The position numbers and the translations under genes were made by a program. This document shows, piece by piece, positions 56,015 through 64,000 of a stretch of DNA of 64,000 nucleotides. The notes beneath the pieces were generated by a model, which was not told where the DNA came from, made no database searches, and saw only the letters and a list, made by a program, of their open reading frames with translations. Each line of letters opens with the position of its first letter. Position 1 is the first letter of the stretch. The stretch comes from Planctomycetaceae bacterium (GTDB lineage: Bacteria > Planctomycetota > Planctomycetia > Pirellulales > Pirellulaceae), in NCBI GenBank assembly GCA_018658605.1, contig JABHUV010000047.1, positions 1 to 64,000 of the forward strand. The letters run 5' to 3'.

Positions 56015-57184
56015 TTATGACTCGCCGTTGGATCGGATCATTTGGATGAGTCCATTGAGATGGCCAACAACCGTTTCTTCGTTTACGGAATTCCAGCGGC
56101 TCGCCTTGTGTTGTAGTATTGCTACTTTTAAATTATCTAGCGGCTCTTGTAGATCATCAGGCAGGTCCGCTAAATCCTTAAATGGTTGTATCGTTACAGC
56201 GGATTCTTCATCAGTAACCACTCGCGGTGCGCCATCAAGACTGTCGCTAGGAGCATTGGCAGCAGGCATTGCACCAGAGGATCGTTGATAAGAGGCATCG
56301 CCAAAATCGGGACCTTCGAAGCCTTGAGTACTAGAAGCTTGGTCATAGGACCCGCGAATGGTGCTGTCGCCAGGAGCGTAGGTTGAGGACTTTTGTTCGG
56401 AACCCGGTTGAAACGGAGCAACGGTATCTTCGTCTAATTCAGCGTAAATGATGTCACTTTCTCGAGGCTTGTCACTAGCAGCAGCCCCAGTCGCTTCCCA
56501 GCGGTTTTCGCACATACTGGAAACAGACCATTTTTCTTGGACAGCGCCCTCGAGCCACATTTCTGCATCGGACCAGTCCATCGCGATCTGGAAGTGAGTC
56601 CAAGATAGGTTCGCGTAGTCATTTTGAACGGCGCCAAATTGTTGATAAACCCGACGCAATCTTCCGACACGTTGCCCAGTGACAGAGTGTTCCACAAGTG
56701 TTGCCCAGGCTTCGTCGGAATATTTATTGACGGGAGCATCAGCGGCAACGAGCGTTTCACGCCAAGCTAAAATGATTTTGCCTTTTTCCCAGTTGGTTTG
56801 GCTGACAAGGGCTTGCCACGCTCCGACAAAGGGTGCAGATGTCGTCCGCATTAATTCGGCATCGAAGAGATCATCTGCATCGTTTGAATCACCCATTTCA
56901 TTTTCCACACTTGCACCATTTTCCGTAGCTGAGATGACTGCAACATCGTCGATAGCCTCGACAGCTTCGATTTGTTCTGCAGCTTCATCAGTTGCGTTTG
57001 TAACATCTTCATCGGCAGATTCAACAGCGTTAAAACTGTCGTTAGATTTGTCGTTGGTACTTTCAGAATCATTAGGTTCACGAGGGTCATCATTCTCGTC
57101 ATCCTGTCCAAACAATGCGCCTTGTATCATCCGATATAGATCCTGTTTTATAGTTTTGGTCGGTTGTTTCTTGGGAAAAATCAT
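56015..57184 (-). CDS. Hypothetical acidic protein
   Basis: The product is 389 residues. The first 20 residues are basic (MIFPKKQPTKTIKQDLYRM), followed by an Asp/Glu/Asn-rich, disordered-looking stretch to about residue 110, a helical part with several Trp residues (AWQALVSQTNWEKGKIILAW), and a Ser/Gly/Pro-rich region. The C-terminal 60 residues (DLADLPDDLQEPLDNLKVAIL) look helical. It has no signal peptide. I recognise no family. The low-complexity acidic part could mimic DNA or bind a basic partner. Confidence 0.65.
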   Translation of the reverse strand: MIFPKKQPTKTIKQDLYRMIQGALFGQDDENDDPREPNDSESTNDKSNDSFNAVESADEDVTNATDEAAEQIEAVEAIDDVAVISATENGASVENEMGDSNDADDLFDAELMRTTSAPFVGAWQALVSQTNWEKGKIILAWRETLVAADAPVNKYSDEAWATLVEHSVTGQRVGRLRRVYQQFGAVQNDYANLSWTHFQIAMDWSDAEMWLEGAVQEKWSVSSMCENRWEATGAAASDKPRESDIIYAELDEDTVAPFQPGSEQKSSTYAPGDSTIRGSYDQASSTQGFEGPDFGDASYQRSSGAMPAANAPSDSLDGAPRVVTDEESAVTIQPFKDLADLPDDLQEPLDNLKVAILQHKASRWNSVNEETVVGHLNGLIQMIRSNGES

Positions 57185-57411
57185 AGGTTGTCACCAAATT
57201 CAGAAAGCTCAGCCGAAAAGCCACCACGATTTAGAACAGTCAGATTAGCAGTTGTTGCCAAAAGTAAAAGCAACGCACCGGAGTCATCACGGAATAGCTA
57301 TTTTTATCGCCTTAAGTCCTAGTCAACGTCCGCGGCTCCCGTGGGGATAACTTGTTGATAGCGTCAAAAAAACAGAGTTTTACTATGCAACCATAAAGAG
57401 ACCGTTGTTGC

Positions 57412-58587
57412 TTAAGGTGTCACGATGACTTGGATGGAGAAGATAGTATCGGACAATACAGTAGTTGCGCCTTGATCATTGACTTCGACACTCGGCGCCT
57501 CTTTGTTTTTAGCCATGCGGCCATTTTCGAGTGCACCCCGCTGCAAGTGATTCATTGAGAGGGCGAACGCGGGATTTTTTTGCAGTGCGTCTACGAGCAC
57601 CACTAGTTGGTTAGCGTTTGATCGGAACATAACGATTTGATTAACGGTAGATTTTTGCACATTGTTTTCCATTGATTTACCTAGTGCCACACGGCGTCGC
57701 TGCTCTTCAGCGGCATTTTTTTCAACATCAGCAAGTTCCACTGCTTTCTTCCGTTCTATGTTTTGAGCGAGGTTTTGATGGGCGGTAAGTAACCCGAGTA
57801 GTTTCGGCAGGTCTTTTTCTTTTACTTTAATGTGGTAAGTAACGTCGGCGACGGCGGTTTTTTTGTCCACTTGTCTATGGTCTAGCGGTTGGTCTGTGGA
57901 ATTAGCGATGTCGCCTTCACCGGGAAAGGAACGCGCTAGAATTTGGGCTGGTACAAAAGAACGGTCATTGGCAGCAGATGGCCTCATGGCTAGACGAGTG
58001 GCATTGTCATGAGATTCTTGGTTTCTCGGCAATTCCGATTCGCCGGCTAAATCGACGCCTCCACCCATGGCCCCCATTGGCGGACCATTGCCACTAACGG
58101 ATTCAGGCTCAAGGGCGTCATTTTCTGCGCGCTGAAAATTCTCTAGGGGCGGGGTCGCATCAACCAGGTCCGTTTGAACCAGCGTCATCGATGACTCATT
58201 AGGCATAAACTGTAGCGTTAGGACTGCTAGCACGCACGCCGTTAAGGCAAGTAAGGCGGGAATTTGTAGTCGTTGTTTCCAGCTCTTGTCCATGACGGGC
58301 ATTTTTACATCGCAATAAGGTGCTTGACCATGGACACTTAGATTACGATCGCGGACTTTGGTGATGACGGTGTCAATCATCTCTTGTTCATTGAAGTGGA
58401 ACGCAACAGAAAGGGATTGTATTTCCTTGCTAAGGACGTTGAGTTCTTGTAGTGACTCGCGCAACGGGGGACTGTTCTCGATCGCCTGTTCGACGACAAC
58501 GTGCTCGCTCGCAGTGAGCTCACCATCAAGATAAGCACTCAGCAATTCGCCATCAATTTCATGATTTGGGTTGATGTGGTCGGTCAT
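57412..58587 (-). CDS. Membrane anti-sigma factor-like protein (zf-HC2/anti-sigma type)
   Basis: The product is 391 residues. The N-terminal 60 residues (LLSAYLDGELTASEHVVVEQAI) fit the anti-sigma factor pattern, with a transmembrane helix near 107-127 (IPALLALTACVLAVLTLQFM). The periplasmic part has an acidic linker and a Lys/Gln-rich coiled-coil-like stretch around 255-310 (KKAVELADVEKNAAEEQRRRV). It overlaps the ECF sigma gene by 4 bp, so it is probably the cognate anti-sigma factor. The zinc ligands typical of some anti-sigma factors are not evident. Confidence 0.82.
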   Translation of the reverse strand: MTDHINPNHEIDGELLSAYLDGELTASEHVVVEQAIENSPPLRESLQELNVLSKEIQSLSVAFHFNEQEMIDTVITKVRDRNLSVHGQAPYCDVKMPVMDKSWKQRLQIPALLALTACVLAVLTLQFMPNESSMTLVQTDLVDATPPLENFQRAENDALEPESVSGNGPPMGAMGGGVDLAGESELPRNQESHDNATRLAMRPSAANDRSFVPAQILARSFPGEGDIANSTDQPLDHRQVDKKTAVADVTYHIKVKEKDLPKLLGLLTAHQNLAQNIERKKAVELADVEKNAAEEQRRRVALGKSMENNVQKSTVNQIVMFRSNANQLVVLVDALQKNPAFALSMNHLQRGALENGRMAKNKEAPSVEVNDQGATTVLSDTIFSIQVIVTP

Positions 58588-59156
58588 GATAGGGAAGGGT
58601 GCTCGTTCAGGAGCGGCAATAGTTTTTCTTTTAGTTGTAATCGAGCTCGATGCAGTCGGCTGCGGACTGTTCCAGGGCTGATCGATAAAATTTCGGCGAT
58701 GGTATCGTAGTTACAACCTTCAATTTCGCGGAGGATAATGATGCTTCGATATTGTTCGGACAAAGTGCCAATCGCAGCGTGTAGTACAGTGGCACGTTCT
58801 TCTCGCTCTAGTGCTTCACCGACTGCTTCGTTATGATCGATAACTTCTTGTCCGGTCATTTCTTGTTGTTGGTCCATGGAAACAACGGGCTTTGTTGCTC
58901 GTCGATAACTCAGCGCCATGTTGACGGCGATGCGATAAAGCCAAGTATAAAAGGCGCTATGCCCACGATAGGTATCAAGTTTTAAATACGCTTGAAACAG
59001 AGCATTTTGCATAACGTCTTCCGCAGATTCGCGACATCGCAGAATATGCATCAGAGTATTAAAGAGTCGACCGGTGTACGGCGTTATGAGCAATTCGAAC
59101 GCTTGGCTCGAACCCTCCGCCGCTTGCCGAATTAATTCTTTATTATCGTCGGACAA
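58584..59156 (-). CDS. ECF-type RNA polymerase sigma factor
   Basis: The product is 190 residues. Region 2 (FELLITPYTGRLFNTLMHILRCRESAEDVMQNALFQAYLKL) and region 4 (LSEQYRSIIILREIEGCNYDTIAEILSISPGTVRSRLHRARLQLK) are typical of sigma-70 family ECF factors. The start codon appears to be TTG at 59156. No in-frame ATG or GTG lies nearby. It is transcribed with its anti-sigma partner. The 245-bp gap upstream probably contains its promoter, but no signal is clear. Confidence 0.95.
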   Translation of the reverse strand: MSDDNKELIRQAAEGSSQAFELLITPYTGRLFNTLMHILRCRESAEDVMQNALFQAYLKLDTYRGHSAFYTWLYRIAVNMALSYRRATKPVVSMDQQQEMTGQEVIDHNEAVGEALEREERATVLHAAIGTLSEQYRSIIILREIEGCNYDTIAEILSISPGTVRSRLHRARLQLKEKLLPLLNEHPSLS

Positions 59157-59401
59157 AATACTACCAATACCTTTGACACCAGCGGGACTCGAAAAGTTCC
59201 AGAATTATCTTAAATGCGGCTGTGGAATTCAAACCAGCAGTTATTATCTTTGTATTACGGCAGAAATAAGTCAATTTATATGCTGGAAGATTACAATGGT
59301 GGAGTGAACTTGACAACCACAAACCCACCGAAAAACGAGCTGTAGGAGTAGCCAGCGTGACTACCGGCCCACGTAAAAATTAGCGATGATGGATTATACA
59401 A

Positions 59402-60742
59402 TTAGGTTTCATCGTTTGGTGGCAACGGGTATGCTAGTTCGCGTTTCCCACGCGATGTATGCCACCACAGCAGTGCTGCAATCAACAGCGCAATAATGCT
59501 GCCGATTTGTGAGATGGTTAGTCCGGTATTGAGTTGCTCGAATTCATCGGTCCGCACTAACTCCAGCAGGAACCGAGCGGAACCGTAGAGGGTGAGAAAC
59601 AGCGCAACGACTTGACCGTCGCGCTTTCTAATTCGATAAAATCCGAGGAGGATTACACAAATGATTCCTCCGGTAATGCTACTTAATAATTGTGCAGGAT
59701 AAATATTTAGTGATCGTGGTGGCATATCGCCAACGGTAATTGTGCCAATAAGCTCTCGCGTTTTAGCATTGCGGAGCCAAAACATGTCTTCACTGAATAG
59801 GCCACGATGAATGTACTCAATCCAGGCCCCATCAATGTGCTTCTGATTAATAAGCAAGGCTTGGCCTGGTGTAACTCCAGCGTTTGCTGCCACACCTTCC
59901 GGTTTGACATTGGTTACTGCCAAAGCCCATTGTCCTTTGAGTCGCGGTGCAACATCGGCGGTTAGGCCTAACTTGTCTAGCAGTGGAATATCAAACATTA
60001 AGCCGTCGTCTACATGACGCATATAAGGCGGGCTGCCTGCAGGAAAGGTAACACCTAGTGGACTGGCATCACAAAGCCCACCATAGCAACAACCGTTCAT
60101 GAAGCAGCCAATGCGTCCAAAAAACATACCGACCATTAGTGCGGGTACAATCATATCGAGCGTCGCTAATTTTGGTAGTTTTCGTAGCGAAATATAAAAC
60201 AAGCAACCGAGCATCGAACCGATCAGGGCACCGTATACGACGAGCCCCCCTTCGGTGAATTTTACTATTCGAGGTAACGTCACATTCCAAGCAACGTTGC
60301 CTTGCAAGTCGAAGGTAGCAAAATCACTCCATTTTTGGATGACGTACCAGGCGCGACCTCCTAAAAGCCCTGGAATAAACAGATAGAGCATCAGTGACAT
60401 CGCAAAATCTTCGGGAAGTCGTTGCCGCCGTGCTAGCATGGTCAGTAAGCCTAGACCACTAAGGACACCCAGTAAAACCATGACGCCATAACCGCGAACT
60501 TGCAGGCCCGTCGCAACGCCCTCGGTATCAGTAGGTTCGACAAAGGGCAATACAAAAGCGATTAATGCGGCGACGGCGACGATTGGGATGAAGGGGTGAG
60601 CTGCGTCAGGATTCTTCGTTGTTGTGTAATAGCGTGTTAACCAAACGCCGCCGTAGATTCCCCATAAAATTAGAATCCACCCCCAGCCAAAAACCGGCAG
60701 CCCACCCAGTTCGTGCGGTATTGTAATTAGAGTTTGCTGCAT
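59402..60742 (-). CDS. lgt: Prolipoprotein diacylglyceryl transferase with PDZ-like insertion
   Basis: The product is 446 residues, against about 290 for E. coli Lgt. The signature GRIGCFMNGCCYGG is at 209-222 and the core begins near residue 79 (QVRGYGVMVLLGVL). Two extras are visible. An N-terminal extension of about 75 residues carries two more hydrophobic helices. Residues about 240-340 form a soluble insertion before the YPAQLLSSI helix. It contains VTNVKPEGVAANAGVTPGQALLIN, a PDZ-like carboxylate-binding-loop pattern. Lgt attaches diacylglycerol to the lipobox cysteine of prolipoproteins at the inner membrane. The gene is followed by panC. Confidence 0.93.
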   Translation of the reverse strand: MQQTLITIPHELGGLPVFGWGWILILWGIYGGVWLTRYYTTTKNPDAAHPFIPIVAVAALIAFVLPFVEPTDTEGVATGLQVRGYGVMVLLGVLSGLGLLTMLARRQRLPEDFAMSLMLYLFIPGLLGGRAWYVIQKWSDFATFDLQGNVAWNVTLPRIVKFTEGGLVVYGALIGSMLGCLFYISLRKLPKLATLDMIVPALMVGMFFGRIGCFMNGCCYGGLCDASPLGVTFPAGSPPYMRHVDDGLMFDIPLLDKLGLTADVAPRLKGQWALAVTNVKPEGVAANAGVTPGQALLINQKHIDGAWIEYIHRGLFSEDMFWLRNAKTRELIGTITVGDMPPRSLNIYPAQLLSSITGGIICVILLGFYRIRKRDGQVVALFLTLYGSARFLLELVRTDEFEQLNTGLTISQIGSIIALLIAALLWWHTSRGKRELAYPLPPNDET

Positions 60743-60762
60743 TGGTCAATTATACAAGTAGA

Positions 60763-61671
60763 CTAAGAATTATTGGGTGGGATGAAAATATTGTCGATCA
60801 ACCTAGTGTTTCCTACGAATACTGCCACGAGAATGATCGCGCCTAACTTGATTTGTTTGATTTGCTCAGTGCGGTCTAAAAGTGCCAGTGGCTCAAGTGA
60901 CTTAGGATGAACGACAGCAACATAATCAATTCCGTTAATTTCCGCATTAGCAAGTTGTTTTCGAACGACATCTTGCAATTCCGTGGCGGCCATCTCCATG
61001 TTGTTTGCCATGTTACAGGCAGTCTGCAATCCTTTGTAAATCGCCGTTGCTTGCGTTCGTTGAGCGGTCGTTAGATAGGCATTGCGGCTGCTCATCGCGA
61101 GACCATCTTCTTCTCGCACAATGGGGCACCCGACGATTTTGATGTTGTGTTGCCGTTCTTCGGTAAGTTGTTCAATGACGCGCAACTGCTGATAATCTTT
61201 TCTCCCGAAAAAGGCGATTTGTGGTTTAGTGAGTGTGAAGAGTTTGTGCACGATGGTAGTGACACCGAGAAAATGTCCCGGCCGTCGTTCACCTTCCCAT
61301 CGCATGGCGACATCATCAAGTTTGTTAGATTCGACATTCCTAGCCGTGGAGTTTTCCAAGGGGTAGATGTCTGCCACCGTTGGCGCAAAAACCGTAACCT
61401 TGGCGACGGATTGTAGAAGCTGTAGATCGCCTTCTAGGTCGCGTGGGTATTGTTGCAGATCTTCATTTGCCGCGAACTGGGTTGGATTCACAAAAATGGT
61501 GACAAGCACCGAATCGGAATGTTGAGCGGCAGATTCCACGAGACTCAAATGCCCGGCGTGTAGTGCACCCATTGTCGGCACTAGCCCGACGCTTAAGCCC
61601 GCAGCGGATTGCGCTTGAACCCACTGCGCAAGTTGTGTCAGGTCGGTGATAAGTTCAGGCGAGTTTGGCAT
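60763..61671 (-). CDS. panC: Pantothenate synthetase
   Basis: The product is 302 residues. Motif order is standard: VGLVPTMGALHAGHLSLV (HIGH-like nucleotide site), FVNPTQFAANEDLQQYPRD, the KPQIAFFGRKDYQQLRVI stretch and AMSSRNAYL. It ligates pantoate and beta-alanine using ATP for coenzyme A. It is adjacent to lgt (20 bp) and folK (26 bp), all on the minus strand, suggesting one transcript. Confidence 0.97.
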   Translation of the reverse strand: MPNSPELITDLTQLAQWVQAQSAAGLSVGLVPTMGALHAGHLSLVESAAQHSDSVLVTIFVNPTQFAANEDLQQYPRDLEGDLQLLQSVAKVTVFAPTVADIYPLENSTARNVESNKLDDVAMRWEGERRPGHFLGVTTIVHKLFTLTKPQIAFFGRKDYQQLRVIEQLTEERQHNIKIVGCPIVREEDGLAMSSRNAYLTTAQRTQATAIYKGLQTACNMANNMEMAATELQDVVRKQLANAEINGIDYVAVVHPKSLEPLALLDRTEQIKQIKLGAIILVAVFVGNTRLIDNIFIPPNNS

Positions 61672-61697
61672 GATGGGCTTGCGAACGAGAGAATAAA

Positions 61698-62594
61698 TCA
61701 GGCAGCAGCAATGATAGCGGCTTGGAGCTCACGCGCGATTTGCTCTTTATCATCGCTCGGTACAACAAGCCATGGTACCACGGTGCCTTTGGGCGTCATG
61801 GTATTGAGCATCGCTGGGAATATAGGTTTGTTTGGATTATCTAATAAAACAATCAATCTTGGCAGACCGACAGCTTGTTCCAGTTGTTCAACACGGGCAA
61901 GTTGTTCTGGAGCAGACGCGAGAATTTCTCGCGGACAAAAGTTTGCGATGACCATGTTTGTTGCTGCGGCAAGCGCACCTTTGATAGCGGCTTGCTGGTC
62001 GTCTAATGTTCGCAAGCCCAAAGAATTTTGCAAAATGGATATCTGTTGATTGTCGACGTCGGTTTTCAGTTGTTCGAGGGCGGCCCTACGCTGCGCTGTG
62101 GCGGCACCCGCGATACAAATATATTTGGCGGAGCGGTTTAAGTGATCTAAGTGTTGTTGCAGAGTCCATTTTGTTTGTGGGTGTATCAAGTCAGCCACAA
62201 TTTCACAGGCGGGTTCGAGGACAAACCGGCGTAGAATCATTCGTGGGTGCGGTAAAATTAATTCAGAGTGGTTTAGAATTTTGTCGTCGTAGAGCAATAA
62301 ATCTAGATCAAGGACGCGGGACTCCCACATTTGTTGTCGTGTACGCCCGAGTTGTTGTTCCACTTGGAAAAGTTTTTTTAGGACTTCTAACGGTTTGAGG
62401 CAGGTTTCAAACTGGGCGACTGCGTTGATAAACCTTGGCTGATCTGGCGGACCCCCGGCAGCGATCGTTTCAAAAAACGAACTGCATTGGCAGGCAGACA
62501 TTTCACTGTACGCGTTGATCAAGGAAATCGCTTGTTCGATGGCCTGCTCTCGATGTCCGATATTTGCACCGAGTGAAATGAGGCAAGTAGCCAT
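61698..62594 (-). CDS. folK: FolK (HPPK) fused to a degenerate deoxynucleoside-kinase-like domain
   Basis: The product is 298 residues, against about 160 for ordinary FolK. The N-terminal part is a complete pyrophosphokinase: MATCLISLGANIG, RFINAVAQFETCL, ESRVLDLDLLLYDD and LPHPRMILRRFVLEP. The C-terminal 140 residues resemble deoxynucleoside kinases: a beta strand and loop KYICIAGAATAQRR, then MVIANFCPREILASAPEQL and LPRLIVLLDNP. The P-loop lysine and the GKT/S motif are gone, so the kinase-like domain is probably inactive or regulatory. It makes the pterin diphosphate for folate synthesis. panC is next to it. Confidence 0.9.
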   Translation of the reverse strand: MATCLISLGANIGHREQAIEQAISLINAYSEMSACQCSSFFETIAAGGPPDQPRFINAVAQFETCLKPLEVLKKLFQVEQQLGRTRQQMWESRVLDLDLLLYDDKILNHSELILPHPRMILRRFVLEPACEIVADLIHPQTKWTLQQHLDHLNRSAKYICIAGAATAQRRAALEQLKTDVDNQQISILQNSLGLRTLDDQQAAIKGALAAATNMVIANFCPREILASAPEQLARVEQLEQAVGLPRLIVLLDNPNKPIFPAMLNTMTPKGTVVPWLVVPSDDKEQIARELQAAIIAAA

Positions 62595-62706
62595 ATTGGA
62601 GGGGCCAAAGCAAGAGATTTAAATGAATGCACAGACGCGGATGACGAAAGAATTAGATGATTTTAACTAATAAAGCGAGGTTTTTGATGAACTAATCTTG
62701 TTCTCA

Positions 62707-62885
62707 GCGCATAAAAAATGGCGGAAGACTCAATCCAGGTTTTTGTCTCATCCGCCGTTGGCTGACCCGCACAATCCCTGTGCGGCAAGGCCATTAAAAA
62801 AACATTGGGGAGGACCTCCGGGCCACGAAGTTGAGATCGCCGACTGTCGCTCCGATCAGTCGTCGCCCCCCAAGGCTTCTTTAAT
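62707..62885 (-). ncRNA. Candidate structured RNA with intrinsic terminators, upstream of folK
   Basis: The minus strand contains a series of strong stems. TTGGGG (62805-62810) pairs with CCCCAA (62868-62873) around CGACTG/CAGTCG (62841-62846, 62857-62862), and on this strand it ends in a T7 run (62794-62800). CCGCACA pairs with TGTGCGG (62767-62785). GGCGGAAGAC (62720-62729) pairs with GTCT-CA-TCCGCC (62745-62756) and ends in T6 (62713-62718), a textbook terminator. It could be one RNA of about 80 or 180 bases. It matches no RNA family I can identify by eye. Confidence 0.45.
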
Positions 62886-62918
62886 TATTTTGCCAGGGCT
62901 TTTCTTAGAAAGGTGTAT

Positions 62919-63146
62919 TTAGTGAGCCGTGGGTACGTACCGGTGGCGCAAATAAATCACAAACATTTCGAAGAAAAACCGGTTGTTGCTGATGATCCGT
63001 TTAGTTGAAAAGGCTTGGCAACGGATACCAACTTTATCGGTTGTTGCGACAAGAATTTGGTGAATAACTTTATCCCCATCGCTCAACAGGACACATTCTC
63101 CATGATTGGAAAAAAAAGTCAAGCGAGCGACCCAATATTTTTTCAT
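62919..63146 (-). CDS. Small hypothetical protein of about 75 residues
   Basis: The ATG at 63146 is preceded by GAAAAGAAAG. The frame could extend upstream to 63269, but those residues look non-coding. The peptide (MKKYWVARLTFFSNHGECVLL onward, ending near RHRYVPTAH) is basic and rich in aromatic residues. I recognise no family. The open stretch from 62595 to 63309 holds only this frame and the RNA-like region. It may be chance. Confidence 0.35.
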   Translation of the reverse strand: MKKYWVARLTFFSNHGECVLLSDGDKVIHQILVATTDKVGIRCQAFSTKRIISNNRFFFEMFVIYLRHRYVPTAH

Positions 63147-63309
63147 CTTTCTTTTCCATTGATTTATTGAAGAGTTTTTTGTGACATGGTTGACATCAAA
63201 ATCGAAAATTCGTATAGCGATTACGCATGGTTCTTTGATAACCTTGTCTACGCCTTTCCAACGCATCACCCCGTTTTACTTATTAGATTTCTCTCACTCA
63301 GTAATATTT

Positions 63310-64000
63310 ATGCGCCCTTCTTTTCAAAGCGATCAACTTTCTCCCGAAGAAAAAGAACAGGTGCGCTGTGCAGTGGCAGCTGTTCAAGTTGATTGCGAAA
63401 TCACCGATCCAATTTCGACAAGCTATAGCGATCTCATTTCAGAGCTTGGCACGGAGCTTTGTGAGCGTAGTGGAATTTACGTTTTGCCAGAGGGTTTTAA
63501 ACTGTCGGTGATTATCCCGGTCTTTAATGAAGCCAAGACGCTGGAGTCAGTAGTGGAGCGAGTTCGAGGTACTCGCTTGCCATTGGAAATTGTGTTAGTT
63601 GATGACGGTAGTACCGATGGCACTCGAGAGCTTTTAGAGTCTATGCAAGCGAATGAAGATTTACAGGTGATGTACCACGATCGCAACAAAGGCAAAGGTG
63701 CCGCGCTGAAAACAGGCTTTGAATGTGCCACCGGCGACGTTATTATTATTCAGGATGCGGACTTAGAATATGACCCAGACGAGTACCGTTACTTGCTGCA
63801 ACCGATCATCGAGGATCGCGCAGATGTCGTGTATGGGAGTCGGTTTAAAATCAGCGAAGAAGCGGATTCACCGATTTGGCACAAGGCGGTCAATGGGTTT
63901 ATTACTTGGCTTTGTAATCGAGTTACGCGACTGCAGTTCACTGACGTGGAAACGTGTTACAAAGTTTTTCGTCGGCCATTGATTCAGGAAATCGCGGCCG
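63310..64000 (+). CDS. Family 2 glycosyltransferase, 3' end cut by the window
   Basis: The frame is open from ATG at 63310 to the window end (230 residues). An N-terminal extension of about 65 residues without hydrophobic segments precedes the GT-A fold: [21 protein letters not shown], the [17 protein letters not shown] motif, [32 protein letters not shown] with the DxD metal site, and VYGSRF. The best fit is dolichyl-phosphate-mannose-synthase-like GT2, which uses a lipid phosphate acceptor at the membrane. The rest, including any C-terminal membrane helices, lies outside. Confidence 0.95.
   Translation, partial: MRPSFQSDQLSPEEKEQVRCAVAAVQVDCEITDPISTSYSDLISELGTELCERSGIYVLPEGFKLSVIIPVFNEAKTLESVVERVRGTRLPLEIVLVDDGSTDGTRELLESMQANEDLQVMYHDRNKGKGAALKTGFECATGDVIIIQDADLEYDPDEYRYLLQPIIEDRADVVYGSRFKISEEADSPIWHKAVNGFITWLCNRVTRLQFTDVETCYKVFRRPLIQEIAA

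Noticed and set aside
56679..57248. 189-residue Ser-rich frame on the plus strand
   Set aside because: It is antisense to the Asp/Glu-rich part of the acidic protein gene, giving Ser by base complement. No ribosome site or domain.
62794..62880. tRNA-like reading of the hairpin region before folK
   Set aside because: No T-arm consensus, no anticodon loop and no cloverleaf. It also lacks the conserved core of SRP RNA or tmRNA.
1..64000. CRISPR arrays, insertion sequences, prophage, toxin-antitoxin or defence genes
   Set aside because: I looked for regularly spaced repeats, transposase motifs and defence or phage proteins and saw none.

Overview
The window looks like a chromosomal segment of a planctomycete, most likely of the Pirellula/Rhodopirellula lineage. 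The evidence is family content. It carries four DUF1501 proteins, two giant exported proteins of the PSCyt1-DUF1549-DUF1553 type, tandem DUF1080 domains, ThuA and sulfatase genes, and many genes without a strong Shine-Dalgarno sequence. No tRNA, rRNA, insertion sequence, prophage or CRISPR array was recognised. Both ends cut a gene: a DUF1501 gene at the left and a family 2 glycosyltransferase at the right.

Layout. 1-14.5 kb (all minus strand) is an accessory degradation locus. In transcription order it holds an AmpG-like MFS transporter, a PSCyt/DUF1553 protein, DUF1501, a tandem DUF1080 protein, a tandem alpha/beta hydrolase, a TIM-barrel sugar isomerase, a second PSCyt/DUF1553 protein and a second DUF1501. 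Nearly all carry export signals, which suggests envelope handling of a complex carbohydrate. 14.7 kb has a lone F0 subunit c gene, followed by a ribose-type ABC importer (15.2-19.2 kb). 19.4-27.9 kb has exported enzymes: a PQQ-type propeller with a TauD-type oxygenase, ThuA with DUF1501, a metallophosphatase with DUF2752, and a sulfatase.

27.9-33.6 kb is the replication origin region: gyrB, a DUF721 gene, dnaN, a 352-bp non-coding gap and dnaA. The gap holds an AT-only tract, a run of TAG trinucleotides and several copies of a variant DnaA-box-like 9-mer (TNNTCAACA). It is the strongest candidate for oriC. The DnaA protein itself is unusual: it lacks the N-terminal domain I.

33.6-64 kb is mostly housekeeping: cysteine desulfurase, scpB, a hemX-like gene and hemA, a sigma-54 activator, argH divergent from carB, dihydroorotase, a rhomboid protease, aroB, an ECF sigma/anti-sigma pair, lgt, panC and folK. 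Several of these have unexpected extra domains. Lgt has a PDZ-like insertion, FolK is fused to a degenerate deoxynucleoside-kinase-like domain, and an exported HEAT protein ends in a receiver-like domain without its aspartates. A structured, probably transcribed RNA lies upstream of folK, and a terminator-like hairpin precedes carB.
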